Below the pieces are notes generated by a model that was given only the letters and a program-made list of their open reading frames with translations, did no database searches and had not been told where the DNA came from. Positions 33,863 through 41,923 of a DNA stretch of 64,000 bases are shown one piece after another. Source of the DNA: Bradyrhizobium sp. 186 (GTDB lineage: Bacteria; Pseudomonadota; Alphaproteobacteria; Rhizobiales; Xanthobacteraceae); assembly GCF_023101685.1 (NCBI RefSeq), contig NZ_CP082165.1, positions 186,001 to 250,000 on the forward strand, read 5' to 3'. The first letter of the stretch is position 1. Each line of letters starts with the position of its first letter. The position numbers were made by a program, and so were the translations under genes.

Positions 33863-35833
33863 GTGTTGGGTCAGACGCCAGAGGATGCTTTCGCCAATCC
33901 AGGTATCGAACGCGACGTTCTGACCAGCTGGGAACGCTTCCTGTCCGGAAGCAGCAGCTCGCGTCGGCAGGTCGTGCGATCAGCCATTACCGATTCCTGG
34001 CAGCGTTGCCAGCAATCGGATGTCGACTATCGGCGTGGCCAGGCTCCGGTGCCGATCAGGGATGACCGGCTGCAGCGTCTGCTCGACAAGCGCAGTCGTC
34101 TCGTCCAGGCCGGCGCGTCGACGATGGCGCTGGCGCGCGACTACATGCTGGAAACCGGCACCGTGATGGTGCTGACCGATGCCGACGGCATTGTCTTGCG
34201 CCTGGAGGGCGACACCAAGCTCGCGCTACGCGATGCCGTCGAGAAGACGCACTTGCTGCCCGGCAGCAACTGGAGCGAGACGACCTGCGGGACGAATGCG
34301 ATCGGCACGGCCTTACAATCCGGGCAACCGATCCAGGTGCATGCCACCGAGCATTTCTGCTCCGGCATCCACCGCTGGACCTGCTCGGCCTCCGTCATTC
34401 GCGATCCCATCGACGGCGCCGTGATCGGCGCGATCGATATCTCCGGATTATCGTCTTCCTACGGGCGGCCGGCGCTCGCGCTGGCGATTTCGGCAGCGGC
34501 GCGCATCGAGGCTCAGCTGCTGCAGATGGAGCTGGACGCCCGCTATCGGCTGCTCGACCAGTGCTTCTGGATGCTGCCGTCTTCGGATCGGCATCATGCC
34601 GTATTGTTCGACAGCGCCGGACGTCCATTCAAGGCCAGCGGAGAGATGTCGCAGATCATGCGCGATCTCGGCGCGCCGGGAGGCCAGTCCGGCTTTCCCC
34701 AGCTCGGCAGCCGCGACGATCAGCTGCTTGGCGCCTCGCGTCCGGCGTGGATCAAGGAGGAATGGCTGAAGCCGGTGGTGCATCAGGGTGAGCACCTCGG
34801 CACGGTGATGGTGGCGCCGAAGCCGGCGGCTTCCAGCAAGCTCTTGTCGTCAGCGCGAGGCGAGGCCCAGGCTTTTGCCAATACAGTCTACGCCAGCCCA
34901 AAGATGCACAGCGTGGTCGAGAAGTGCCGTCGCGTCGGCATATCGGCGGCTCCGGTGCTGCTGCTCGGCGAGACCGGCGTCGGGAAAGAGGTGTTCGCAC
35001 ACGGAATCCATGCCGTGTCACCGCGTCGGAGCGGCCCGTTCATTGCCGTCAATTGCGGCTGCGCCTCGCGCGAGCTGCTGGCCAGCGAACTGTTCGGCTA
35101 TGTCGACGGCGCGTTCACCGGGGCGCGGCGCGGCGGCATGGCCGGAAAGATCGAGGCCGCGGCGCGCGGCACCCTGTTCCTCGACGAGATCGGTGAATTG
35201 CCGCTCGAGCTCCAGCCCATGTTGCTGCGAGCTCTCGAGAATGGCGAGATCAGCAGGATCGGGGAGACTGAGGTGCGCAAGGTGGACTTCCGCCTCGTCG
35301 CCGCGACCAACCGCGATCTGCAAGCGGAGGTGGACGCCCAGCGCTTCCGCAGGGACCTGTTCTACCGGCTGGCCGTCGTTCCCGTCGACATACCGCCGCT
35401 GCGGGAGCGCTGCGACGACATTCCGCTGCTGGTCGATCACTTCGTCGCCCAGACAAGGGCGCGCTACGGTCTTGCCGATCGCCGTTTTGCGCCAGAGACG
35501 CTCGCGCACCTTCGGCACCATGATTGGCCCGGCAACGTCCGCGAACTGCGCAATCTGGTCGAGAGTCTCATGCTGACAGGCAACGGCGACCCGATCGAAC
35601 CGTCGGACCTGCCCGATACCATCCGGAGGACCGAACGACCATGCGAGCGCAAGCCCGGTCTGTCTCTCGCCGAGTCTTCCGAACGTGACTTAATCTCGCG
35701 CACGCTCAGGTCGTGCAACGGAAACGTGACGGCCACCGCGGCCGCACTCGGACTTGCCAAGAGTACTGTCTATGCGAAGCTGCATCGTTATGACATTCGC
35801 TTCGACCCGGGCTCCGCAAAATTTTCTAGTTGA
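33863..35833 (+). CDS. AcoR/MimR-like sigma-54-dependent activator
   Basis: This 656-residue enhancer-binding protein starts at GTG 33863 after AGGAGGG. Residues about 70-220 form a GAF sensor with ETTCGTNAIGTALQSGQPIQ. The AAA+ domain carries Walker A GETGVGKE (about 369), the sigma-54 contact loop GAFTGAR (about 417) and Walker B TLFLDEIGE. The C-terminus has a Fis-type helix-turn-helix, NVTATAAALGLAKSTVYAKL. All motifs needed for activation are present. It follows the monooxygenase and esterase genes, which have a sigma-54 promoter, so it almost certainly drives them in response to a ketone, alcohol or related inducer. A decayed relative lies at 22-770. Confidence 0.92.
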   Translation: MLGQTPEDAFANPGIERDVLTSWERFLSGSSSSRRQVVRSAITDSWQRCQQSDVDYRRGQAPVPIRDDRLQRLLDKRSRLVQAGASTMALARDYMLETGTVMVLTDADGIVLRLEGDTKLALRDAVEKTHLLPGSNWSETTCGTNAIGTALQSGQPIQVHATEHFCSGIHRWTCSASVIRDPIDGAVIGAIDISGLSSSYGRPALALAISAAARIEAQLLQMELDARYRLLDQCFWMLPSSDRHHAVLFDSAGRPFKASGEMSQIMRDLGAPGGQSGFPQLGSRDDQLLGASRPAWIKEEWLKPVVHQGEHLGTVMVAPKPAASSKLLSSARGEAQAFANTVYASPKMHSVVEKCRRVGISAAPVLLLGETGVGKEVFAHGIHAVSPRRSGPFIAVNCGCASRELLASELFGYVDGAFTGARRGGMAGKIEAAARGTLFLDEIGELPLELQPMLLRALENGEISRIGETEVRKVDFRLVAATNRDLQAEVDAQRFRRDLFYRLAVVPVDIPPLRERCDDIPLLVDHFVAQTRARYGLADRRFAPETLAHLRHHDWPGNVRELRNLVESLMLTGNGDPIEPSDLPDTIRRTERPCERKPGLSLAESSERDLISRTLRSCNGNVTATAAALGLAKSTVYAKLHRYDIRFDPGSAKFSS

Positions 35834-35912
35834 GACACGGGCCGTCCCTCTCCAGCGCCGAAGGATGGGCCGGATTGTTGCAGTTGATTTCTCTTAGATG
35901 AAGCTTCGATGT

Positions 35913-36173
35913 TCAGGAATTCCAGGCATCTCTGATCCTTACCGATTTCTTTTCCATTGCTCCCCTGCGGTCGCTGTCACTCAGCTGCATGTTTGAGTAT
36001 GGAGCGCAAAGCAACATAAGGAAGAGCGCTGTATTTGCTTTGTATCTGGCAAAGGTTCTGCGGCTTTCCGTGCCGAGCATGACGACCCGGCCTTCGGTCG
36101 TGCAAACGCTCCAACTCCATACACGGCCACTCTTTTTCAGCAGTGTTTCAAAGACTGGCAAATGATTCGGCAT
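35913..36173 (-). CDS. Small conserved hypothetical protein
   Basis: The product is 86 residues from ATG 36173. It begins MPNHLPVFETLLKKSG and has the core RVWSWSVCTTEGRVVMLG followed by SRRTFARYKANTALFLMLLC. I recall short rhizobial proteins with the same W-W-C-EG-V-M-G and A-Y-A--ALFLLL pattern and no known function. The last third is divergent, so the end may have been altered. The ribosome binding site is weak. It stands alone between two unrelated modules. Confidence 0.5.
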   Translation of the reverse strand: MPNHLPVFETLLKKSGRVWSWSVCTTEGRVVMLGTESRRTFARYKANTALFLMLLCAPYSNMQLSDSDRRGAMEKKSVRIRDAWNS

Positions 36174-36305
36174 TGGGTGCTCTACCCGGACTCCAAATCG
36201 AAATCAAAATCGGACGACGAAGGTCGAAGAGAGATCGAAATTATCATGGCTCAGCAAAGGAATAACTGGATACGCCGGTCGGATGAAGAGCGTATTGAAT
36301 GTCTC

Positions 36306-36397
36306 AGCCAGTTGCAACGGCGCGATGAATGTTGCATAATGCTAACCTGTTGATATTGTTTGCATAACATAGATTATGGAATATATTCCTAAGACGG
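36306..36397. repeat. Dispersed ~90-bp repeat with palindrome GGAATATATTCC, copy 2
   Basis: This is the second copy of the segment at 27591-27682. It contains GTTGCAACGGCGCGATGAAT, TGTTGATATTGTTTGCATAA, CATAGATTATGG and the perfect 12-base palindrome GGAATATATTCC. The orientation is the same in both. No gene follows directly. It may be the relic of an operator/promoter. Confidence 0.7.
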
Positions 36398-36557
36398 CGC
36401 CGGCAGAAAAGCTGCGTGCGGCGCACCCGGTTGAGCTTAATCCTGAAACGCGGTCCTGAGCAATCGTCGCGCCGACGGCTGATCGCCGGGGTGCCGATCC
36501 CGATCTGCTGATGCCGATGATGATCATCATCCGGCTTCCAGATAGTTCGGGCCGACC

Positions 36558-37901
36558 TTAACTGGGGCGCATGGTAGGCAATTCGTCGACGTCGTCTGTC
36601 GCTATTGTGGGATCGTTCAAGTCGTAGCCAAATCCCTCGTAGACGAATGCGCCGCGGATCAGTTCACAATCGCGTTCGCTGACGCCTGCGTGTCGACAGA
36701 CCCGATACCACGCCGCCTCGATGGTCGAGGTCATGCCGTCGACGATCGCGGTGGCCTCCTCCTTGGAAAGCAGAAAGCGCTCGCACTGTGACAACAGGTT
36801 GGCCCGATTGGCGTACCGCCCCCAGTTGCCGAACGCCATCGCGAGATCGCGTCGCTCCAGCGCGATCATGGGATTGGGAGTTAGGTCGTAAGCGGGCGAC
36901 AATGACCAAGCATGCTCTTTGGCGAGGATCGCGTGGTTGCGCGGATGATCGTCCGTGTTGGAGATGAGCGCGTTGAAGCAGACGCGGCGGAAAAGTTCGG
37001 GCAGATCCTTGGCCTGGCTACCCGATGCCGCTCGCCGTATCTCGTCAGCAAGTAGCAGATAAGACCATTTCTGGTGCTTATTGACGGTATCGGGGGTATC
37101 GTCCGCGTCGAGTAGTGTCAGTGCGCTTGCCATCCTGCTTCGGAAATATCCTTTCTCAGCCTTATGACGGTCGAACCGCCTCACCAGCACTACATCCTTG
37201 TCTCCGACGGTAGTCATCCGGCTTTCGGCGCATGAGATCCCGCACTCGTGGGCAAGCGTCAGCATGGCGTGTTCGACACGCGGATTGTTCCATCTGTCCT
37301 CGCGGTGAGGGAATTTCGCCAGCCAGAGCGCGCCTTCGTCCTCTACGGTGGCCTTGGGTCGCGCGCCCCCCATGGAAGTGCCGGCGCGCATCAGCGCCTC
37401 GGCCTGTTCGGCGTCTGAGCCCGCCGGTGCTGGCGCTTTCGGATCCTTCTCGGCGGCGACGATCTGGTCGGCAAGCGCAATTAAACGTGCCAGATCGAGG
37501 GTTTTGTTGAACGTGCGAACCGGCGCTGGAGGTTGCACACTGAGACCGAAGCCCAGCGCGCCGGCACGATCGTCGGGCGAGTTGAGCAGGTATTGAATCT
37601 CGGTCGGCGAGGGATTGCCCAGGCGAGTCTCGATCAGCTTGCGTCCCCACGCGTCCGGAGAGCTGTCGCGCAACGCACCGAAGTTGCCGCGGAGCTTTGT
37701 CGTCCGGAACGGGGGAATTTGGAGCTTCAGTTCGACCGGGTCGAACTCGACACGATCCTTCCGCTCGATATAGCTAAGGCCGTAGACAAACTGTCCCACT
37801 GCGACGCCTTGGCGATTGATGTCGAGCTGGTAGCGGCCTGCGGTCACCGGCTCGGTTTGGCCGGGCAGTGTGATGTAGACGAAGCATTCCTCAGAAGGCA
37901 T
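36558..37901 (-). CDS. hipA: HipA-family serine/threonine kinase toxin
   Basis: This 447-residue protein has the HipA fold. From the ATG at 37901, GTSMGGARPK at 174-183 is the phosphate-binding loop, NTDDHPRN at 315-322 holds the catalytic Asp and metal-binding Asn, and SPAYDLTPN near 335-343 is the DFG-like motif. HipA proteins phosphorylate a translation-related target such as glutamyl-tRNA synthetase and cause growth arrest. All key residues are present. The start was chosen because it overlaps the antitoxin end by 11 bases (AATGCCTTCTGA), the usual hipBA arrangement; an upstream in-frame start at 37940 would lie inside hipB. Length and motif order are normal. Confidence 0.9.
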   Translation of the reverse strand: MPSEECFVYITLPGQTEPVTAGRYQLDINRQGVAVGQFVYGLSYIERKDRVEFDPVELKLQIPPFRTTKLRGNFGALRDSSPDAWGRKLIETRLGNPSPTEIQYLLNSPDDRAGALGFGLSVQPPAPVRTFNKTLDLARLIALADQIVAAEKDPKAPAPAGSDAEQAEALMRAGTSMGGARPKATVEDEGALWLAKFPHREDRWNNPRVEHAMLTLAHECGISCAESRMTTVGDKDVVLVRRFDRHKAEKGYFRSRMASALTLLDADDTPDTVNKHQKWSYLLLADEIRRAASGSQAKDLPELFRRVCFNALISNTDDHPRNHAILAKEHAWSLSPAYDLTPNPMIALERRDLAMAFGNWGRYANRANLLSQCERFLLSKEEATAIVDGMTSTIEAAWYRVCRHAGVSERDCELIRGAFVYEGFGYDLNDPTIATDDVDELPTMRPS

Positions 37902-38232
37902 TGCTCGGCCCCCTTCCCGGTCGCGCGCGCTCGCGCTCATCGAGGCCGCTGAGCGCTAATCCCTCCTCATCATTCTTCGGATCGGCGACTTCGGCCAGCG
38001 AGGGGAGCAGGTTCATCGCCCAGAGCATACCGATGTACACGCCAGCGCTCGTGCTGAGCTTTCCGCTCTCGGCATCGGCAATGACGTGTCGGTCCACGCC
38101 CAGCTTGGCCGCCAGTTCGGCATGGCTAAGGTTGCGACGCAGGCGCGCGGTTCGGAGATTATTCCCTAGACGCCTAATTGCCTCCTGGATCGCAGAAGGC
38201 GGCGCGATCATGAGTTGGCTACGGGGGGGCAT
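37891..38232 (-). CDS. hipB: HipB-like antitoxin
   Basis: This 113-residue protein has a Cro/C1-type helix-turn-helix at about 18-70: LGNNLRTARLRRNLSHAELA, then AKLGVDRHVIADAESGKLST. Such antitoxins neutralise HipA and repress the operon by binding upstream palindromes. The ATG at 38232 is directly against operator O1; an alternative ATG at 38211 leaves O1 22 bases upstream and may be the better start, since neither has a clear ribosome binding site. The C-terminal tail is acidic and disordered, as in other HipB proteins. It overlaps hipA by 11 bases. Confidence 0.85.
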   Translation of the reverse strand: MPPRSQLMIAPPSAIQEAIRRLGNNLRTARLRRNLSHAELAAKLGVDRHVIADAESGKLSTSAGVYIGMLWAMNLLPSLAEVADPKNDEEGLALSGLDERERARPGRGPSNAF

Positions 38233-38366
38233 GGCGTCTTAAGGCTCCCTTACCTGATTTTATGGCGTCTTATGACACCATCTATACCCCGACGCGTCCC
38301 CAAAAGTCAAGCACTCTATGGCGTCTTAAGGCTCCACAAACATGGATTACGGCGCCTTATGGCGCC
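38233..38366 (-). promoter_or_regulatory. Four operator-like palindromes upstream of hipBA
   Basis: Four 16-base sites lie upstream: O1 GGCGTCTTAAGGCTCC (38233-38248), O2 GGCGTCTTATGACACC (38264-38279), O3 GGCGTCTTAAGGCTCC (38320-38335) and O4 GGCGCCTTATGGCGCC (38351-38366). O4 has perfect GGCGCC arms. O1-O2 and O3-O4 are both spaced 31 bases, close to three helical turns. They are the probable HipB binding sites. Confidence 0.8.
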
Positions 38367-38607
38367 ATCCCTAGGGTCGAAGGTAGGGTAAGACGGATCG
38401 GAGCTATTCTTATTCGAGAGTCTTGGCGCCTTCCTCTACGAGATAAGCGACAAGGACAGCGTTGTAGCGGCGTGCCTTCGTAGAAATCGCGGACACACCA
38501 CCGGCAACCGAATGCCGCAATGACGAGCTCGGCCCCACTGCAGCACCTGGGCATAGTTCGTCCTCTACAGGTTTGTCCCCCTTTCGGGGCAAAGTAGGTC
38601 CCCTAAT

Positions 38608-38637
38608 AAAAACCCCGCCAGCGACGGCGGGGTTTTT
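38608..38637. terminator. Intrinsic terminator, possibly bidirectional
   Basis: A CCCCGCC (38613-38619) / GGCGGGG (38626-38632) stem with a 6-base loop is flanked by an A run and by TTTTT. It would work on both strands. No intact gene ends right beside it. Confidence 0.8.
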
Positions 38638-38877
38638 CGCAGCCCAACGAGTTTTTCGGTCTGTCTTGTAATTCGCGCGCGGCCGGTCTGCGACAAGCAA
38701 GGAAAGCCGAGTCCCGAATGTTGTTCGCGATGGTGCGCGTCGGCGGAGCCGTATTGGCGGAATGAAATACATACTTGTCAGTGGAGGATGACCCTCAAGG
38801 TTTATGCTCTGTCGATCCAGAACAAGCGTACCTGCCATCGCTCGCGAGTCCTCCTCGGTACAATCGCGAGTAAAAAA
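38638..38877. other. Intergenic stretch without a recognisable gene
   Basis: I see no supported gene between the two terminators. Short frames are present but have neither start signals nor recognisable products. Confidence 0.4.
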
Positions 38878-38901
38878 CCCCGGCGCGAACCGGGGCTTTT
38901 T
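38878..38901 (-). terminator. Intrinsic terminator of the malate synthase fragment
   Basis: CCCCGG (38878-38883) and CCGGGG (38890-38895) form a stem with a 6-base loop. On the minus strand it is followed by a T run and starts 16 bases after the glcB stop. A second T run on the other side would allow bidirectional use. Confidence 0.8.
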
Positions 38902-38916
38902 GCATCTCCCCGCGCC

Positions 38917-39775
38917 TCAGCGGGCTGCCTTGGATTCCTTCCGGCGGGCGTGAAGGATGAATTCGGTATAGCCGTTGGGCTGCTCACGCCCCTTGAAGAT
39001 CAGATCGCACGCGGTCTGGAAAGCGATGCCATCGAACCCGGGGGCCATCGGCTTGTATAGCGGATCACCGGCGTTCTGCCGGTCGACCACGACAGCCATG
39101 CGCTTCAGTGCGTCCATCACCTGGCCCTTGCTAACGACGTCGTGGTGTAGCCAGTTGGCGAGATGCTGGCTGGAGATACGCAGTGTCGCACGGTCTTCCA
39201 TCAGGCCGACGTCGTGAATGTCAGGCACCTTGGAGCAGCCGACACCCTGGTCGATCCAGCGCACCACGTAGCCGAGGATGCCCTGGCAGTTATTGTCGAT
39301 CTCCTGCTTGACGTCGTCGGGCGCCCAGTTCGACCCCGAGACCGGAATGGTGAGGATGTCGGAGAGCCTTGCGCGCGGCACCGACTGCTTGATCTCGGCC
39401 TGGCGCTTCGCCACGTCGACCAGATGGTAGTGCAGCGCGTGCAGCGTGGCGGCCGTCGGCGATGGCACCCAAGCGGTGCTGGCACCAGCCTGCGGATGGC
39501 TGATCTTCTGGGTCAGCATATCGGCCATCTTGTCGGGCGCGGCCCACATGCCCTTGCCGATCTGGGCGCGGCCGGGCAGGCCACCGATCAGGCCCTTGTC
39601 GACGTTCCAGTCCTCATAAGACTTGATCCAGGGTTGCGCCTTCATGTCGTTCTTGCGGATCATCGGGCCGGCTTCGATCGAGGTGTGGATCTCGTCGCCC
39701 GTGCGGTCGAGGAAGCCGGTGTTGATGAAGACCACACGCTCGGAGGCGGCCTGGATGCACAAGCCCCGCCACACA
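38917..39775 (-). pseudogene. glcB: Malate synthase G, C-terminal fragment
   Basis: The fragment begins near 39775 with [20 protein letters not shown] and runs to the natural end. It includes [53 protein letters not shown] and [17 protein letters not shown], all highly conserved in malate synthase G (glyoxylate plus acetyl-CoA to malate). About 285 of the usual 720 residues remain. The N-terminal barrel half with the Mg2+ and glyoxylate site is missing. The reading is open up to 39831, but those extra residues are unrelated. The natural terminator is retained at 38878-38901. Confidence 0.9.
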
Positions 39776-39884
39776 GGCGGAAAACCGAACCCCACAGCTT
39801 TGCCCTTGAAGATCCATCCCAGCCCCCGCATGCTGAAAAAACGAATCCTCTCAAACTACCTGAGTCCGGCTGCGCAAACTCTGC

Positions 39885-40131
39885 GGCTTTCTGACTCAGT
39901 AAGACTAATGCGTCGACAGGGATGGGCCGAAGCTCCAGACGAGAGCTTCGCGGAATGAACGCGATTGCCGCTCCTATTTTTGCGAGCGGCTCTTATTTCG
40001 AAGGCAGCATAGGGATCGTCGGCCCGTCAGCGATCGTAAATCCAACCCTTAATATGGCTCAGGCTGCTGCTGTAGTTTCTGCTGCTCATCGGGTCTCGTT
40101 GGCGCTGGGCGAAGCGCACAAGCGCGGCTAA
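39885..40131 (+). pseudogene. IclR-family regulator, C-terminal fragment
   Basis: The fragment reads RRQGWAEAPDESFAE, then after a one-base frameshift near 39955 GMNAIAAPIFASGSYFEGSI, GIVGPS and VVSAAHRVSLALGEAHKRG to the stop at 40131. This is the end of the effector-binding domain of IclR-type regulators (pattern GINAIAAPIFD-G-----SI-GPS). The DNA-binding half is missing, and the upstream end abuts the broken malate synthase fragment, so a deletion or rearrangement joined two fragments here. Confidence 0.75.
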
Positions 40132-40403
40132 GCGCCCAGCGCGGACGAAATACAGAAACCGCCACGGGAATACGCCGCGACATCATCGTCCTTGCCGACA
40201 ACTGCGAAGCTGAGGCGGCTGCCATCTTGCGCCTTTAGCGCGGCAACAAAGCCGATCACCCCTTCCGGAACGCGTACATCCGGCCTGGATACGTGGACCA
40301 GCTTTACGCCGGGAAGGAGCTTTGCAACCTCAAGGGCCTTCTCCAGATGTCGAGTTGAGGATGCGGACCAAGCGCCACCAGCACCCGCGCAGCCGCAGCA
40401 CAC
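40128..40403 (-). CDS. Hypothetical protein, weakly supported
   Basis: A 91-codon frame reads LEKALEVAKLLPGVKLVHVS, then VRVPEGVIGFVAALKAQDGS and RLSFAVVGKDDDVAAYSRGG. The composition is that of a real alpha/beta protein, but the first residues (MCCGCAGAGGAWS) look non-coding, so it may be the end of a gene that lost its start. I do not recognise it. It meets the IclR remnant tail to tail, overlapping by 4 bases. Confidence 0.3.
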   Translation of the reverse strand: MCCGCAGAGGAWSASSTRHLEKALEVAKLLPGVKLVHVSRPDVRVPEGVIGFVAALKAQDGSRLSFAVVGKDDDVAAYSRGGFCISSALGA

Positions 40404-40540
40404 ACCAGATCCTCCAACGGACTCGATTTCGAAATAATTTCAAGGATTGAACGTTCACCGCCGAACCGCCAGCATTCTCCCTGTTGAAGAATTGGCGATT
40501 CCTATGATGAGCAAAGTGAGCCTTTCGGATATTGCGGTGT

Positions 40541-40556
40541 GGCGCGCATGCGCGCC
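40541..40556. promoter_or_regulatory. 16-bp perfect palindrome downstream of the sugar-type importer operon
   Basis: GGCGCGCATGCGCGCC is its own reverse complement and lies 110 bases beyond the stop of the substrate-binding protein gene. No T run follows, so it is not a standard terminator. It may be a protein-binding site or an mRNA-end hairpin. Confidence 0.35.
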
Positions 40557-40665
40557 GCAAATCCTCTTCACCCGCCACCGACCCGGTCAAGTTGACAGTG
40601 CCCGTTCAGATCATTCGTTGGGTCGACATGCGGGACCGAAGCCCCGCTTGTCTTCATTTCATCGA

Positions 40666-41883
40666 TCAGGGAACCGGGATCGGCTTCACCTTGTTCGGCT
40701 CAAGCCAGTCCTTCGCCGTCTCGCAGGTGCCGCAGTTGATGCCGGCCAGGTTGTCGGCGATGTGCACGTCCGGCAGCGCCTGAATGGTGGCGCCAGGCGT
40801 GGGTATGCCGTCCTGAACGGACTTCAGGCTGAGTTCGGGCAGAAGATCGCCATTGAGGGCGGTGTCGATGAACAGCGGGGGCACCCTGTCGGCCGGGAAG
40901 GTGTTGCAGCCATCCACGAAGCTTTCGCCCTTGCACATCTTAACATCCTGCGGCTCGACCCAGGGCAGAGGATATTCGATATTGTTGCCGCCGAGCTTCT
41001 TCTTGCCGGTAACTACTTCCATCATCAGCTTGAAGGCATAGCCGCCAACCGCCGGGCCGGCGCTTGAAGAGAGGCCTTTCAACTCCTTGGCCTGCATGGC
41101 GGGATCGGCCATGGCCAGACGATAGCCGTTGTTGGACTGGCCCGCGATCGTGACCAGGCGATCAGGCCGCTTGTTGATTACGGCCTGGAGCGAGCCATGA
41201 GTGCCGTCGACGGTCCAAATGCCATCGACGTTGGGGTGCGCCGCCAGGATCTTGGCAACTTCTTCCTGCGAGGTCGCGTCGTTCCAGTTGCCGTAGAAAT
41301 CGCCGACGATCTTGATGCCAGGATACTTCTTGAAGACGCCGTAGGCCTGCTCGTCGTAGACCTTGGTCACCGTGGTACCGGCAACGCCGTGATTGAAGAT
41401 CACCTCACCCTTGCCGCCCATCTGGTTGACCATCCACTGGGCCGAATTGGCGCCGTAGCGGGCGGTGATGTTGCTGACATTGTGCGCGCAGGGCTCAGTG
41501 ACCGTGCTATCATATGTAAACACCTCGACACCCTTGGCGCAGGCCTGCTTGATGACCCGATTGAGCGCCGTGGGTGAAAGTGGATAGAGGATGATGGCAT
41601 TTGCGCCGGATGCGACCATGCTTTGCAGGTCAGATATCTGGTGCTGGACATCGGTGCCCGAAATGACCGTCTTGAACTCGACGGTCTTGTCGTAAGGTGG
41701 CGTCGCGGCAAGCGCCTTGATGCCATTGGCGGCAGCGGCCTGCCATGTGTTGCCGCTATAGCTCATGTTCAGAAAGACTTTGTAGCGATCCGCGGCGCTG
41801 GCTGGCGCGGCTGCGAACACGGCTCCTGCCAGGACGACCGGAGCGAGTCCGGTAAGCAGGTTCTTGTGCCAATCTGTCTTCAT
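40666..41883 (-). CDS. ABC importer substrate-binding protein (ribose/sugar type)
   Basis: This 405-residue periplasmic protein of the RbsB-like (peripla_BP_4) family starts at ATG 41883 with GAGAGGAAA upstream. The signal peptide covers about residues 1-30 and ends in APASAAD. The sugar-binder pattern follows: YKVFLNMSYSGNTWQAAAAN, SGANAIILYPLSPTALNRVI and GVEVFTYDSTV. The last 90 residues extend beyond a typical 310-residue member and contain cysteine pairs (MCKGESFVDGC, NCGTCETA) that may form disulfides. It closes the minus-strand operon of two permeases and an ATPase. The ligand could be a sugar or a sugar-like compound. Confidence 0.88.
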   Translation of the reverse strand: MKTDWHKNLLTGLAPVVLAGAVFAAAPASAADRYKVFLNMSYSGNTWQAAAANGIKALAATPPYDKTVEFKTVISGTDVQHQISDLQSMVASGANAIILYPLSPTALNRVIKQACAKGVEVFTYDSTVTEPCAHNVSNITARYGANSAQWMVNQMGGKGEVIFNHGVAGTTVTKVYDEQAYGVFKKYPGIKIVGDFYGNWNDATSQEEVAKILAAHPNVDGIWTVDGTHGSLQAVINKRPDRLVTIAGQSNNGYRLAMADPAMQAKELKGLSSSAGPAVGGYAFKLMMEVVTGKKKLGGNNIEYPLPWVEPQDVKMCKGESFVDGCNTFPADRVPPLFIDTALNGDLLPELSLKSVQDGIPTPGATIQALPDVHIADNLAGINCGTCETAKDWLEPNKVKPIPVP

Positions 41884-41923
41884 ATCGCATTTCCTCTCTG
41901 ATTTTCATGAATGCCCGCCATGA

